DNA from: Labrenzia sp. CE80
Lineage (GTDB): Bacteria; Pseudomonadota; Alphaproteobacteria; Rhizobiales; Stappiaceae
Direction: 5' to 3'
NCBI RefSeq assembly: GCF_009650605.1
Contig: NZ_WAJT01000002.1
Coordinates: 806,001 to 870,000 of the forward strand
DNA: 64,000 bases
Shown here in pieces: positions 37,590 to 45,478 of the stretch (the stretch's first letter is position 1; every line of letters starts with the position of its first letter). A program made the position numbers and the translations under genes. The notes beneath the pieces were generated by a model. It searched no databases. It saw nothing but the letters and a program-made list of their open reading frames with translations, and was not told the DNA's origin.

Positions 37590-38936
37590 ATGCGTTACTT
37601 GCCTCTTTCCGACACTGACCGAGCCGATATGCTGGCGCGCGTCGGCGTCGACAGCATTGATGAGCTGTTTTCTGATATCCCGGAGAAAACCCGCCTCAAC
37701 GAGGTATTGGACCTGCCGCGTCGTGCCGGCGAACTACAGGTAGAGCGTCACCTGTCCAACCTGGCCGCCAAGAATGTGCCGGCTTCCGCTGTGCCGTTCT
37801 TCGTTGGCGCCGGCGCCTACAAGCACCACGTTCCGGCCACCGTCGATCACCTGATCCAGCGCTCCGAGTTCCTGACCTCCTACACGCCGTATCAGCCGGA
37901 GATCACGCAAGGCACGCTGCAGTATCTCTTCGAATTCCAGACCCAGGTCGCGCGCCTGACCGCGATGGATGTGGCCAACGCCTCCATGTATGACGGTTCC
38001 ACCGGCACCGGCGAAGCCGTTCTCATGGCGCACCGGGTCACCAAGAAGAAGAAGGCAGTCCTCTCCGGAGGTCTTCACCCGCAATACCGGGCCGTTGTCG
38101 AAGGCCTCTCTGAAATGGCCAACGATGATGTTGTGTCCTTGCCGGCAGACCCGACGGGCACGGAAGACATTCTCTCGCAGATCGATGACGAGACCTCCTG
38201 CGTGGTGGTGCAGTCACCGTCTTTCTATGGCCAGCTCATCGACCTCAAGCCGATTGCCGAAAAGGCGCATCAGCACAAGGCGCTTCTGATTGCCGTCTTC
38301 ACCGAGGTTGTCTCCTTGGGCCTGATTGAGCCTCCCGGGGTGCAGGGCGCGGATATTGTCGTAGGTGAAGGCCAGTCCATCGGCAATGGCTTGAACTTCG
38401 GCGGTCCTTACGTCGGTCTTTTCGCGACCAAGCAGAAATACGTCCGTCAGATGCCGGGGCGTCTGTGCGGTGAAACGGTGGATGCCGACGGCAAGCGCGG
38501 TTTCGTGCTGACGCTCTCCACTCGTGAGCAGCACATCCGCCGCGACAAGGCGACGTCCAACATCTGCACCAACTCAGGGCTCTGCTGCCTCGCGTTCACC
38601 ATTCACCTGTCGCTTCTGGGCGCCAAGGGACTGGGCCAGATGGCGCGGATCAACCACGCCAACGCCGTGAAGTTGAAGAAAGAGCTCACCGCCATTTCCG
38701 GTGTTGAAGTCCTCAACAGCGCTTACTTCAACGAGTTCACCGTAAAGCTGCCGAAGGCCGCCAACGGTGTCGTGGAAGCGCTCGCCGAAAAGGGCATTCT
38801 GGCCGGTGTGCCGGTTTCCCGTCTAGAGCCGGGCAAGGCAGAGCTTGAAAACCTGCTGGTCGTGGCTTCCACCGAAGTGAACACGGATGAAGACCGCGCC
38901 TCCCTTGTCGGCGCTCTGAAGGAGGTGCTGGCATGA
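37590..38936 (+). CDS. gcvPA: Glycine dehydrogenase (decarboxylating) subunit 1
   Basis: The N-terminal half (448 residues) of the P protein, as a separate polypeptide. Signatures include [61 protein letters not shown] and [14 protein letters not shown]. It resembles the PLP-dependent fold but lacks the PLP Lys, which is in subunit 2. It forms the heterotetrameric glycine decarboxylase with GcvPB. The stop overlaps the gcvPB start (ATGA). Confidence 0.96.
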   Translation: MRYLPLSDTDRADMLARVGVDSIDELFSDIPEKTRLNEVLDLPRRAGELQVERHLSNLAAKNVPASAVPFFVGAGAYKHHVPATVDHLIQRSEFLTSYTPYQPEITQGTLQYLFEFQTQVARLTAMDVANASMYDGSTGTGEAVLMAHRVTKKKKAVLSGGLHPQYRAVVEGLSEMANDDVVSLPADPTGTEDILSQIDDETSCVVVQSPSFYGQLIDLKPIAEKAHQHKALLIAVFTEVVSLGLIEPPGVQGADIVVGEGQSIGNGLNFGGPYVGLFATKQKYVRQMPGRLCGETVDADGKRGFVLTLSTREQHIRRDKATSNICTNSGLCCLAFTIHLSLLGAKGLGQMARINHANAVKLKKELTAISGVEVLNSAYFNEFTVKLPKAANGVVEALAEKGILAGVPVSRLEPGKAELENLLVVASTEVNTDEDRASLVGALKEVLA

Positions 38937-40525
38937 GCATGAACACTCAGGGACGTCCGACCTCTGCGGGCGATGCAGGAACCGCGTTCCAGCCGAAAAC
39001 CTTCACTGGCAACCGCGCACTCGACATGGAAGAGCCGCTGATCTTTGAGGTCGGCCATCTGGATGTGACCGGTGTCGATCTGGACGAGCCGGAAAGCTTT
39101 GAGCCGGAACTGGGCGCTCATGCCCGGACCGACATGCTCGACCTGCCGGGTCTGGCAGAGCCGGAAGCCATGCGCCACTACGTGCGTCTGTCCCGCAACA
39201 ATTACGCGATTGATGCCGGCCTCTATCCGCTGGGCTCCTGCACGATGAAGCACAATCCGCGGCTGAACGAGAAGATGGCACGGCTACCGGGCTTCTCAGA
39301 CATTCATCCGCTGCAGCCGCTGTCCACGGTGAAGGGCGGCGTCGAGCTTATTGACGAATTGGCCCATTGGCTGATGGTCATGACCGGAACTTCGGCCGTT
39401 GCCATGAGCCCCAAGGCTGGCGCCCATGGCGAACTCTGCGGCATGATGGCGATCAAGGCTGCTCATTCGGCGGCGGGCCGCGATCCGAAGATCGTTCTGG
39501 TTCCGGAAAGTGCTCATGGCACCAATCCGGCCACTGCCGCGCTTCTCGGTTACAAGGTCGTCTCCATCGATGCCAAGGACGACGGCACCGTTGATTTCGA
39601 TGGTCTGAAGGCGACTATAACTGAGCACGAAGGCAACATCGCGGGCATCATGCTGACCAACCCGAATACCTGCGGGCTGTTCGAACGGGACATCATCGAG
39701 ATCGCAGAGGCGATCCATGCAGCAGATGCCTATTTCTATTGTGATGGCGCCAACTTCAACGCCATCGTCGGCAAGGCGCGTCCCGGTGATCTCGGCGTCG
39801 ATGCCATGCACATCAACCTGCACAAGACCTTCTCAACGCCCCATGGCGGTGGTGGCCCAGGCTCAGGTCCGGTGGTGCTTTCCGACCGTCTGGCACCTTT
39901 CGCGCCGTTGCCTTTCATCCGAAAGGGCGAAAGCGGTCCGGAGCTGGTGGAGACGAGGGCTGAGGTCAAGGAGGGTGAGCAACCTTTCGGCCGCATGACC
40001 GCCTTCCACGGCCAGATGGGCATGTATGTGCGCGCTCTGAGCTACATGCTGAGCCACGGCTCCGACGGTTTGCGTCAGGCTTCAGAAGATGCGGTGCTAA
40101 ACGCCAACTATGTGCGCGTTGGCCTGCAGGACTTGATGAGCCTGCCCTTCGGCGAGCGTCCGTGCATGCACGAAGTGCTTTTCGATGACAGCTTTCTAAA
40201 GGACACAGGCGTCACCACCCTCGACTTCGCCAAGGCGATGATCGACGAGGGGTATCACCCGATGACCATGTACTTCCCGCTGGTGGTTCATGGCGCGATG
40301 CTGATCGAGCCGACTGAATCTGAAAGCCGTGCGGCACTCGACCTCTTCGTTGCCACCATGCGTGACCTGGTGATGAGCGCCAAGCGCGGCGAGACGGACC
40401 GCTTCTCCGGCGCGCCTTATCTCTCGCCTCGACGCCGCCTGGACGAGACACTGGCCGCCCGCAAGCCGGTCCTCAAGTGGACCGCCCCGGAACCGGCAGA
40501 TGTCACGCCGGTTGCTGCGGAGTAG
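38933..40525 (+). CDS. gcvPB: Glycine dehydrogenase (decarboxylating) subunit 2
   Basis: Catalytic PLP subunit, 530 residues. The PLP Lys is in [19 protein letters not shown] (near residue 300), with [16 protein letters not shown] at the N-terminal half and [17 protein letters not shown]. It decarboxylates glycine and passes the aminomethyl group to lipoyl-GcvH. Last gene of the operon; a strong terminator follows within 30 bp. Confidence 0.96.
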   Translation: MSMNTQGRPTSAGDAGTAFQPKTFTGNRALDMEEPLIFEVGHLDVTGVDLDEPESFEPELGAHARTDMLDLPGLAEPEAMRHYVRLSRNNYAIDAGLYPLGSCTMKHNPRLNEKMARLPGFSDIHPLQPLSTVKGGVELIDELAHWLMVMTGTSAVAMSPKAGAHGELCGMMAIKAAHSAAGRDPKIVLVPESAHGTNPATAALLGYKVVSIDAKDDGTVDFDGLKATITEHEGNIAGIMLTNPNTCGLFERDIIEIAEAIHAADAYFYCDGANFNAIVGKARPGDLGVDAMHINLHKTFSTPHGGGGPGSGPVVLSDRLAPFAPLPFIRKGESGPELVETRAEVKEGEQPFGRMTAFHGQMGMYVRALSYMLSHGSDGLRQASEDAVLNANYVRVGLQDLMSLPFGERPCMHEVLFDDSFLKDTGVTTLDFAKAMIDEGYHPMTMYFPLVVHGAMLIEPTESESRAALDLFVATMRDLVMSAKRGETDRFSGAPYLSPRRRLDETLAARKPVLKWTAPEPADVTPVAAE

Positions 40526-40552
40526 CTGTTTTCGAATAACTACTGCGGAACA

Positions 40553-40582
40553 AAGCCCCGGCCACTTGGTCGGGGTTTTTTC
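40553..40582 (+). terminator. Intrinsic terminator of the gcv operon
   Basis: CCCCGGCC-ACTT-GGTCGGGG stem (one G-T pair) followed by TTTTTT. Confidence 0.9.
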
Positions 40583-40611
40583 TTGAGTGTCGTATTGACA
40601 ATTTAACTGCC

Positions 40612-40636
40612 ATAATGACAATATAGTTGTCGTTAT
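40612..40636. promoter_or_regulatory. Probable MarR operator overlapping the start codon
   Basis: Imperfect inverted repeat ATAATGACAA / TTGTCGTTAT centred on TATA; its right arm runs into the ATG at 40635. A related half-site TTGACAAT lies at 40595-40602. MarR-family dimers bind such 20-25-bp palindromes, so self-repression is likely. Confidence 0.6.
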
Positions 40637-41111
40637 GGCAGATGTTTCTGAAACTTCGGAGCTTTATGAGCTCATCCGATTAATACGCCCCGCGCACCGG
40701 CGTTTGGCACGAGCCGTTGAGGCCAAACTCGTTGGAACCGGCTTATCCGTCGGCATGCGCGCAGTGATGGAAGTTCTGAACGATGCAGGGGCAAAGTCTG
40801 TCCCGGACATTGGTCGGAAGCTTTTCCTGGCCCGTCAGCAGATTCAGCTTCTGGCGAATGACCTGGAGGAATTGGGATTGATCGAACGACGTCCCAATCC
40901 CGCGCATAGACGTTCTCCACTCTTCGCGTTGACCGATCGTGGATATGCGCTCTTTGGCGAAGTCAGAGCCCGAGAAGATGCAGATATTGCTCTTATCGGC
41001 CAGAGATTCTCGTCGGCGGAGATAGCGGCGGCGCAGCAAGTTGTTTGCGCGATGCTCGATCATTTCGCTGAATTCGAGGATGATCCCAACCGGCCCCGTG
41101 GCCTCGAGTGA
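40635..41111 (+). CDS. MarR family transcriptional regulator
   Basis: 158 residues with a winged helix-turn-helix. The DNA-binding helices fall in KSVPDIGRKLFLARQQIQLLANDLEELGLIERRPNPAHRRSPLFALTDRG, and dimerisation helices at both ends. The inducing ligand is unknown; no obvious Cys sensor. The preceding palindrome overlaps its start, and the isochorismatase-like gene 19 bp downstream is the probable target and operon partner. Confidence 0.88.
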   Translation: MADVSETSELYELIRLIRPAHRRLARAVEAKLVGTGLSVGMRAVMEVLNDAGAKSVPDIGRKLFLARQQIQLLANDLEELGLIERRPNPAHRRSPLFALTDRGYALFGEVRAREDADIALIGQRFSSAEIAAAQQVVCAMLDHFAEFEDDPNRPRGLE

Positions 41112-41130
41112 TCAAGCAAGGAGATCTCAA

Positions 41131-41802
41131 ATGGCGCTGATTTGGCTGTTTGCCGCCATCGGAGGACTGGTCGGCGCGGGCCTTGTCTTCTGGTCGGTCC
41201 TGGTCCTACGGAAACTGGGCACGCCGACAAGAGGAGCGAAGATTGACGTTAAAACCCGGCGGAGGTCCGCGCTTGTCATCATCGATATTCAGGAGGATTT
41301 CACGCGGAATACCGGCAAGAACGCATTTGACCCTGAGGAGCGGAAACAGGTTCTTGCCAGAACGAACAGACTGATTTCAAAAGCGCGGCAGGATGGTGAG
41401 GATGTGATCTTTGTTCAAAACGTCTTCCGGGATCTACCTGTCATCCTTGCGATGAAGATCGCGTCGGGAGGAATCGGAACACCCGGTCGGGACGGTCTCC
41501 GGCTTGATCGCGAGATGGATGTTGGGCCTGAGCCTGTGTTCGAAAAATCTATTGGCGACACTTTTTCCAACCAAGACTTCAACGCCTATTTGGCCGAAAA
41601 AGGGATCGGGTCGCTTAAGCTCGTCGGCCTCGATGCCTGTCATTGCGTTCAGCTCACTGCCAAGGGCGCGCTTCAAAGGGGGTATGAGGTCGAGGTTATC
41701 GAGCCGGCCTTGTTGACGGCCTTTCCCGAAAAGTGGCCGAGTTTCAGTACGGAGCTGATTGGGCTAGGGGCTCGTATCTCCGACGAAACGGCTGTTTCTT
41801 GA
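41131..41802 (+). CDS. Isochorismatase-like cysteine hydrolase with N-terminal membrane anchor
   Basis: 223 residues from the ATG at 41131 (AAGGAG 8 nt before). One hydrophobic helix (LIWLFAAIGGLVGAGLVFWSVLVL) precedes the hydrolase fold, unusual for the family. The triad is visible: Asp in LVIIDIQEDF, Lys in VFEKSIGDTF and Cys in LVGLDACHCVQLTAKGAL. It could hydrolyse an amide or imide such as nicotinamide or ureidoacrylate; the substrate is not fixed. Coupled to the MarR gene. Confidence 0.8.
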   Translation: MALIWLFAAIGGLVGAGLVFWSVLVLRKLGTPTRGAKIDVKTRRRSALVIIDIQEDFTRNTGKNAFDPEERKQVLARTNRLISKARQDGEDVIFVQNVFRDLPVILAMKIASGGIGTPGRDGLRLDREMDVGPEPVFEKSIGDTFSNQDFNAYLAEKGIGSLKLVGLDACHCVQLTAKGALQRGYEVEVIEPALLTAFPEKWPSFSTELIGLGARISDETAVS

Positions 41803-41843
41803 TGTGATCAATCTCAGGGCGTGAAATTTAGTTCCGATCCAGC

Positions 41844-41881
41844 TTGACAACCTCCGTGAACTTCCCGCATGTAAAGCTCCA
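41844..41881 (+). promoter_or_regulatory. Possible promoter of the tyrS leader
   Basis: TTGACA at 41844-41849. The -10 is poor: GCATGT at 17-bp spacing or CATGTA at 18. Initiation would fall near 41880, at the AUG of the leader ORF, so the leader mRNA may be leaderless, as is known for some alphaproteobacterial trpL leaders. Confidence 0.4.
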
Positions 41882-41949
41882 TGAAGCAGATCGCCGCACC
41901 CACTTTTGTGTACTTTTATTATGTCACCGACATATCGGCGGCTGCGTAG
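41881..41949 (+). CDS. Tyrosine-rich leader peptide of tyrS
   Basis: 22-codon ORF reading MKQIAAPTFVYFYYVTDISA then AA and stop. Codons 11, 13 and 14 are Tyr (TAC at 41911, TAT at 41917 and 41920) with a Phe between. Such clustering of the amino acid used by the downstream enzyme is the mark of an attenuator leader peptide. It has only a weak Shine-Dalgarno (AAAG, 41873-41876). Its last codons form RNA segment 2 of the attenuator. No function beyond ribosome positioning is expected. Confidence 0.72.
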   Translation: MKQIAAPTFVYFYYVTDISAAA

Positions 41950-42005
41950 GATCTTGTCTCACTTCTAGAACCTCCAAAAAGCCGCCGCGTCAGGCGGCTT
42001 TTTGG
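41892..42005 (+). promoter_or_regulatory. Ribosome-mediated transcription attenuator of tyrS
   Basis: Four segments. Segment 1 CGCCG (41892-41896) can pair with the start of segment 2 CGGCGGCT (41936-41943). Segment 2 pairs perfectly over 8 bp with segment 3 AGCCGCCG (41980-41987), the antiterminator. Segment 3 also belongs to the terminator CCAAAAAGCCGCC (41974-41986) / GGCGGCTTTTTGG (41993-42005), a perfect 13-bp stem with a 6-nt loop, then TTTC. A ribosome stalled at the Tyr codons (41911-41922) would leave segment 2 free; one reaching the stop at 41947 would cover it and allow termination. Confidence 0.75.
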
Positions 42006-42015
42006 TTTCAAGGCT

Positions 42016-42036
42016 CCTGGCGGGCAAACCCCCAGG
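42016..42036 (+). promoter_or_regulatory. Hairpin covering the tyrS ribosome-binding site
   Basis: CCTGG-C-GGG-CAAA-CCC-CCAGG folds with one bulged base; its 3' arm contains most of the likely Shine-Dalgarno (AGGA, 42034-42037) 8 nt before the tyrS ATG. It may add translational control or simply modest repression. Confidence 0.5.
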
Positions 42037-42045
42037 AAAGCCGAA

Positions 42046-43326
42046 ATGACAAATCACATGATCGAAGCCGGCAAGCCGGCCGCAAAACTCAAGTCTGAAG
42101 CCCTGCAGGTTCTGTTGGAACGCGGACTGGTGCATCAATGCACCGATCTGGAAGCACTGGATGCCAAGCTGGCCGCCGGGCCCGTGACAGCCTACGCCGG
42201 ATTTGACGCCACGGCCGCCAGTCTCCACGTGGGCCACCTGATGCCGCTGATGACCATGCGTTGGCTGCAGAAGCTTGGTCACAAGCCGATCATCGTTCTC
42301 GGCGGTGGCACGTCCCAGGTCGGCGACCCGAGCTTTCGAAATGAAGCACGCCCTCTCTTGGAACAGCAGCAGATCGCGGCCAACATCGCGGGTATCCGCC
42401 GTTCCATAGAACGCTTGCTGGATTTGGAAGGCGAGGACGGGGCGCAGCTCGTCGACAATGCTGAGTGGCTCACCGAATTCCGCTTTCTGGAGTTCCTGCG
42501 TGACTACGGTGCCCATTTCACCGTCAACCGCATGATGACCTTTGACAGCGTTAAGTCGCGGCTGGACGCCCAAATGCCTCTTACCGTGCTGGAGTTCTGC
42601 TACATGATGCTCCAGGCGGTCGATTTTCTCGAGCTCGCCCGCAGGCATGACTGCTCCTTGCAGGTTGGTGGATCCGACCAATGGGGCAACATCATCAACG
42701 GTGTGGAGCTGGGACGAAAAGGCGAGGGGCGGCAGCTCTTCGGTCTGACCGTGCCGCTGATCACCACCGCGAGCGGTGCGAAAATGGGCAAGACGGCTGC
42801 GGGCGCCGTCTGGCTGCACCCCGAGCATTTATCGCCTTTTGCTTTCTGGCAGTTCTGGCGCAACACGGCGGACGCGGATGTGCCGAAGTTCCTGCGTCTT
42901 TTCACCGAACTGCCGATGAATGAAGTGATCCGTCTCTCAGAGCTTCGGGGCGCGGAGTTGAATGAGGCAAAGAAAATCCTGGCAACCCAGGTGACCACGA
43001 TCGTTCATGGCGCAGAAGCCGCGCGTCATGCGCTGGAGCAGGGCGATGCGTTGTTTGCCGGTCAGGCGGACAATCTGGAGCCAACCCATCGTCTGCCCCT
43101 GGTGAGACTGGCTAAAGGTCTAGGACTCTTGGAGCTTCTAGTTGATGTTGGGTTTGCCGCCTCCAATGGGGATGCCCGGCGGCTCGTGGAAGGCGGCGGT
43201 GTGCGTCTTAACTCCAAGGTCGTCGATGACCCGCGCCGCCGGATTTCCAGCGGCGACATCGGCGCGAAAGACGCCCTGACCCTCGCTGCAGGCAAGCGCC
43301 GTAAAGCTCTGGTCCGGTTTGAGTGA
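42046..43326 (+). CDS. tyrS: Tyrosyl-tRNA synthetase
   Basis: Class I synthetase that charges tRNA-Tyr, 426 residues. The HIGH motif is HVGH in ASLHVGHLMPLMTM, the KMSKS loop is KMGKT in SGAKMGKTAAGAVW, and the tyrosine pocket is seen in YAGFDATAASLHVG and GGSDQWGNIINGVE. A C-terminal S4-like RNA-binding domain (LLVDVGFAASNGDARRLVEGGGVRLN) is present. The start ATG at 42046 lies 40 bp beyond a terminator hairpin, so transcription must read through the attenuator described above. Confidence 0.96.
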   Translation: MTNHMIEAGKPAAKLKSEALQVLLERGLVHQCTDLEALDAKLAAGPVTAYAGFDATAASLHVGHLMPLMTMRWLQKLGHKPIIVLGGGTSQVGDPSFRNEARPLLEQQQIAANIAGIRRSIERLLDLEGEDGAQLVDNAEWLTEFRFLEFLRDYGAHFTVNRMMTFDSVKSRLDAQMPLTVLEFCYMMLQAVDFLELARRHDCSLQVGGSDQWGNIINGVELGRKGEGRQLFGLTVPLITTASGAKMGKTAAGAVWLHPEHLSPFAFWQFWRNTADADVPKFLRLFTELPMNEVIRLSELRGAELNEAKKILATQVTTIVHGAEAARHALEQGDALFAGQADNLEPTHRLPLVRLAKGLGLLELLVDVGFAASNGDARRLVEGGGVRLNSKVVDDPRRRISSGDIGAKDALTLAAGKRRKALVRFE

Positions 43327-43350
43327 GGAAGGGAAAACAACCGCAGTTCC

Positions 43351-43382
43351 ATCCTGAGGAAGCCCCGCGGCTGCCTCAGGAT
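43351..43382. repeat. Palindromic element after tyrS
   Basis: Perfect 9-bp arms ATCCTGAGG / CCTCAGGAT around a GC-rich 14-nt centre, with no T-tract. The CATCCTGAGGA core is common in dispersed palindromic repeats of Rhizobiales genomes. It lies between convergent genes and may act as an mRNA 3'-end structure. Confidence 0.6.
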
Positions 43383-43401
43383 GAGCGGTGCGATGTAAGG
43401 C

Positions 43402-44295
43402 TCAGACGAAGCTCATGTAGAGGCGTTGGAGGAAGGTGAGCTGAGTTGCTCGATCTTCGAACATGGCTTCCGGGTAATATTGCAGGTCGCTCTGGATCGG
43501 TGTTTCAATGGTCACACCACGTGGGCTCATGTCTGTCTTGATCACCTGGGCTGATTGACCGAGTTGCATGAGCTGATCCAACAGTGCGGGGTAGTGGGCT
43601 CCATAGAAGGTCTCTGCGGCCTCCGAGGTGGCAAAGGCATGGCCGGTGTGGGCATTGCGATCAGCCGCTGTGGCATCCACGACCTTCATTGGGCGGTAGT
43701 AATTGTTGGTCTTGACCTGATCGCCGCCAAAGACACTACCTTCCAACGGGCCATTGTCCACATAGACGATGGAATTGTTGAGATCCGGCCTGTGGACAGC
43801 TGCATTTTGATCGATGATCTCTTGGGTCGTTTTCGCTGTCCCTTTCAGCGCAGAGATTGCTGCGGCGATGTCCGTTGCATTGTCGCCGAGATAGGAAAAC
43901 AGGATGTTGTCGTTGTCATCACGATTGTCCTCAAAGCTCTCGCCTGAAACCCAGGCTCCGGTGTAGAGCCCAACAACCCGTGTTGGCCTCTCGAACATGC
44001 CAAAGCCGGACCTGTGCAGGGGTCGCAACCGCAGGAAGGGACCTGCTCCGGTCATGTAATAGGTGCTGGGCAACTGACCTTGAGCGAACACATTTGTATG
44101 CGTGTCGATGTCGATCGTCGCAAATAGCCGGTTGGCCGGCTTGATTAGCGCGATTGGCGTTGGGGTCGGCATCTTCATATCCTCATGTTGTTCCGCTTGC
44201 TGCGTTGCGGCCAGCCTTCGGCGCGTTGGCTCCCGGCGCGAGTGAGACGCAAGAAACTGCGCCGTCAGGATCACGTCCGCCAGTGAAAGCGTCAT
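43402..44295 (-). CDS. Hypothetical protein of unknown family
   Basis: 297 residues from the ATG at 44295, which has a strong GGAGG 7 nt upstream; the frame is open to a TTG at 44331. I do not recognise it. The N terminus is basic and not a clear signal peptide (LADVILTAQFLASHSRREPTRRR). The rest is Asn/Asp/Tyr-rich and soluble, with ATIDIDTHTNVFAQGQLPSTYYMTG, RVVGLYTGAWVSGESFEDNRDD and TNNYYRPMKVVDAT. No Cys. Divergent from the MerR-SDR pair, so possibly controlled by that MerR. Confidence 0.7.
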   Translation of the reverse strand: MTLSLADVILTAQFLASHSRREPTRRRLAATQQAEQHEDMKMPTPTPIALIKPANRLFATIDIDTHTNVFAQGQLPSTYYMTGAGPFLRLRPLHRSGFGMFERPTRVVGLYTGAWVSGESFEDNRDDNDNILFSYLGDNATDIAAAISALKGTAKTTQEIIDQNAAVHRPDLNNSIVYVDNGPLEGSVFGGDQVKTNNYYRPMKVVDATAADRNAHTGHAFATSEAAETFYGAHYPALLDQLMQLGQSAQVIKTDMSPRGVTIETPIQSDLQYYPEAMFEDRATQLTFLQRLYMSFV

Positions 44296-44407
44296 CAGAT
44301 CCTCCGGTCCGTGAGGCGAGCGTTCATTCAAGAGGACGGGCGGGGAGCGCGCATGTGAAAGGAACGAGGACGATGCGCTTATTCGAATGCCACGCCGAAG
44401 ATTTTGC

Positions 44408-44438
44408 TTGATCTGGAGCCACTCCAGGCGAGTAGGCT
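44408..44438 (+). promoter_or_regulatory. Possible MerR-type promoter with 19-bp spacer
   Basis: TTGATC (44408-44413), 19 bp, TAGGCT (44433-44438). The spacer carries the palindrome CTGGAG-CCA-CTCCAG, one base of which overlaps the -35. MerR regulators act on such over-long spacers with a central palindrome. The -10 is weak, so this is tentative. Confidence 0.35.
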
Positions 44439-44499
44439 TGCTGCATCTTGATCGAGAATGAAGTTTTCATCGAAGGTGAAAACTGGAAAGGCGGACACG

Positions 44500-44862
44500 A
44501 TGCGGATTTCAGAAGCAGCCTCTGTGAGCGGGCTGAGCGTTGACACCATCCGGTTCTACGAAAAGTCGGGCCTGTTGCCGCCGGTCGACCGTGGGCTGGA
44601 TGGAAATCGCCAGTTCTCAGCCGAAAATGTTGATTGGCTTGTCCTCATGTCCTCGCTGCGGGAAACGGGAATGCCACTTGAAAAAATGCGGCACTTTGCA
44701 GAGCTTTATCGCTCGGGCAATCGCACCATTTCAGAACGAAAGCAGGTTCTGCTGGATCACGCCAAGCACCTGGAAACCAAGCGGGCCGCGCTTGACCATT
44801 GCGCCAGTCTGCTTGAGCGCAAACTCAGTCTTTATGCAGAAATCGAAGAGGTCCCGGCATGA
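44500..44862 (+). CDS. MerR family transcriptional regulator
   Basis: 120 residues from the ATG at 44500. The N-terminal winged HTH is SEAASVSGLSVDTIRFYEKSGLLPPVDRG, followed by the wing QFSAENVDWLVLMSSLRETGMPLEKMRHFAELY and a long dimerisation helix. It has no metal-binding Cys, so it is likely an aldehyde/organic or stress-type MerR (AdhR/NmlR-like). Its stop overlaps the SDR start (ATGA), so the two are coupled. Confidence 0.9.
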   Translation: MRISEAASVSGLSVDTIRFYEKSGLLPPVDRGLDGNRQFSAENVDWLVLMSSLRETGMPLEKMRHFAELYRSGNRTISERKQVLLDHAKHLETKRAALDHCASLLERKLSLYAEIEEVPA

Positions 44863-45458
44863 GAATCATCATCATTGGAGCCAAAGGTGATATTGGCCAG
44901 GCCGTCTGTGCAGAGCTGGGTGCTCGCCATGAGCTTGTTCTGGCGGGGAGGTCGAGCGGCGATCTACGCGTGGACATCGCCGACCGGTCTTCCGTGGACG
45001 ACATGTATGCGAAGGCAGGGGCGGTGGATGCTGTCGTCTGCGCCGCTGGTGATGTGCACTTCAGTCCCCTGACAGACTTCACCAGCGAGGGCTTCATGTC
45101 GACATTACGCGAAAAGGTCATGGGGCAGGTCAACCTAGTGCTCGCGGGATTGGGCAAGCTTCCAGACGGCGGTTCCTTCACCTTGACCAGCGGGATTCTT
45201 GATCGTGAGCCTATCCGAACGGGCGCCTCAGCTGCAACGGCGAACGGAGCGCTTGGTGGTTTCGTGAAAGCGGCCGCCATCGAGATGTCGAGGGGGCTCA
45301 GGATTAATGTGGTTAGCCCTGGACTTCTGGATGTGTCCGCTCCCAAATATGGCAGCTGGTTTCCAGGCCACGACCCTGTATCATCGCGCCGCGTCGGTCT
45401 CGCCTATGCCAAGAGCGTCGAGGGCGCGGCCACGGGGCAGGTGATTATCGTGGATTGA
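44859..45458 (+). CDS. Atypical short-chain dehydrogenase/reductase
   Basis: 199 residues, a short SDR. The cofactor loop is IIIGAKGDIGQAVCAELG and the NAG-like segment is VCAAGDVHFSPL. Where classical SDRs carry the catalytic Tyr-x3-Lys, this protein reads SAATANGALGGFVKAAAIE with neither Tyr nor Lys aligned. This matches the small Lin1944-like SDR group. It may bind NADP without standard reductase chemistry. Coupled to MerR upstream. Confidence 0.82.
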   Translation: MRIIIIGAKGDIGQAVCAELGARHELVLAGRSSGDLRVDIADRSSVDDMYAKAGAVDAVVCAAGDVHFSPLTDFTSEGFMSTLREKVMGQVNLVLAGLGKLPDGGSFTLTSGILDREPIRTGASAATANGALGGFVKAAAIEMSRGLRINVVSPGLLDVSAPKYGSWFPGHDPVSSRRVGLAYAKSVEGAATGQVIIVD

Positions 45459-45478
45459 GAGGGCGCCGCGCGGCTCCC

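Noticed and set aside
40595..40640. Canonical promoter hexamers for marR
   Set aside because: TTGACA at 40595 has no acceptable -10 at 16-18 bp; I annotate only the palindrome.
41974..42005. Hairpin simply as the terminator of the MarR/isochorismatase operon
   Set aside because: Possible in addition, but it lies 170 bp past that stop and leaves no room for a tyrS promoter; the Tyr-rich ORF and 2:3 pairing favour an attenuator.
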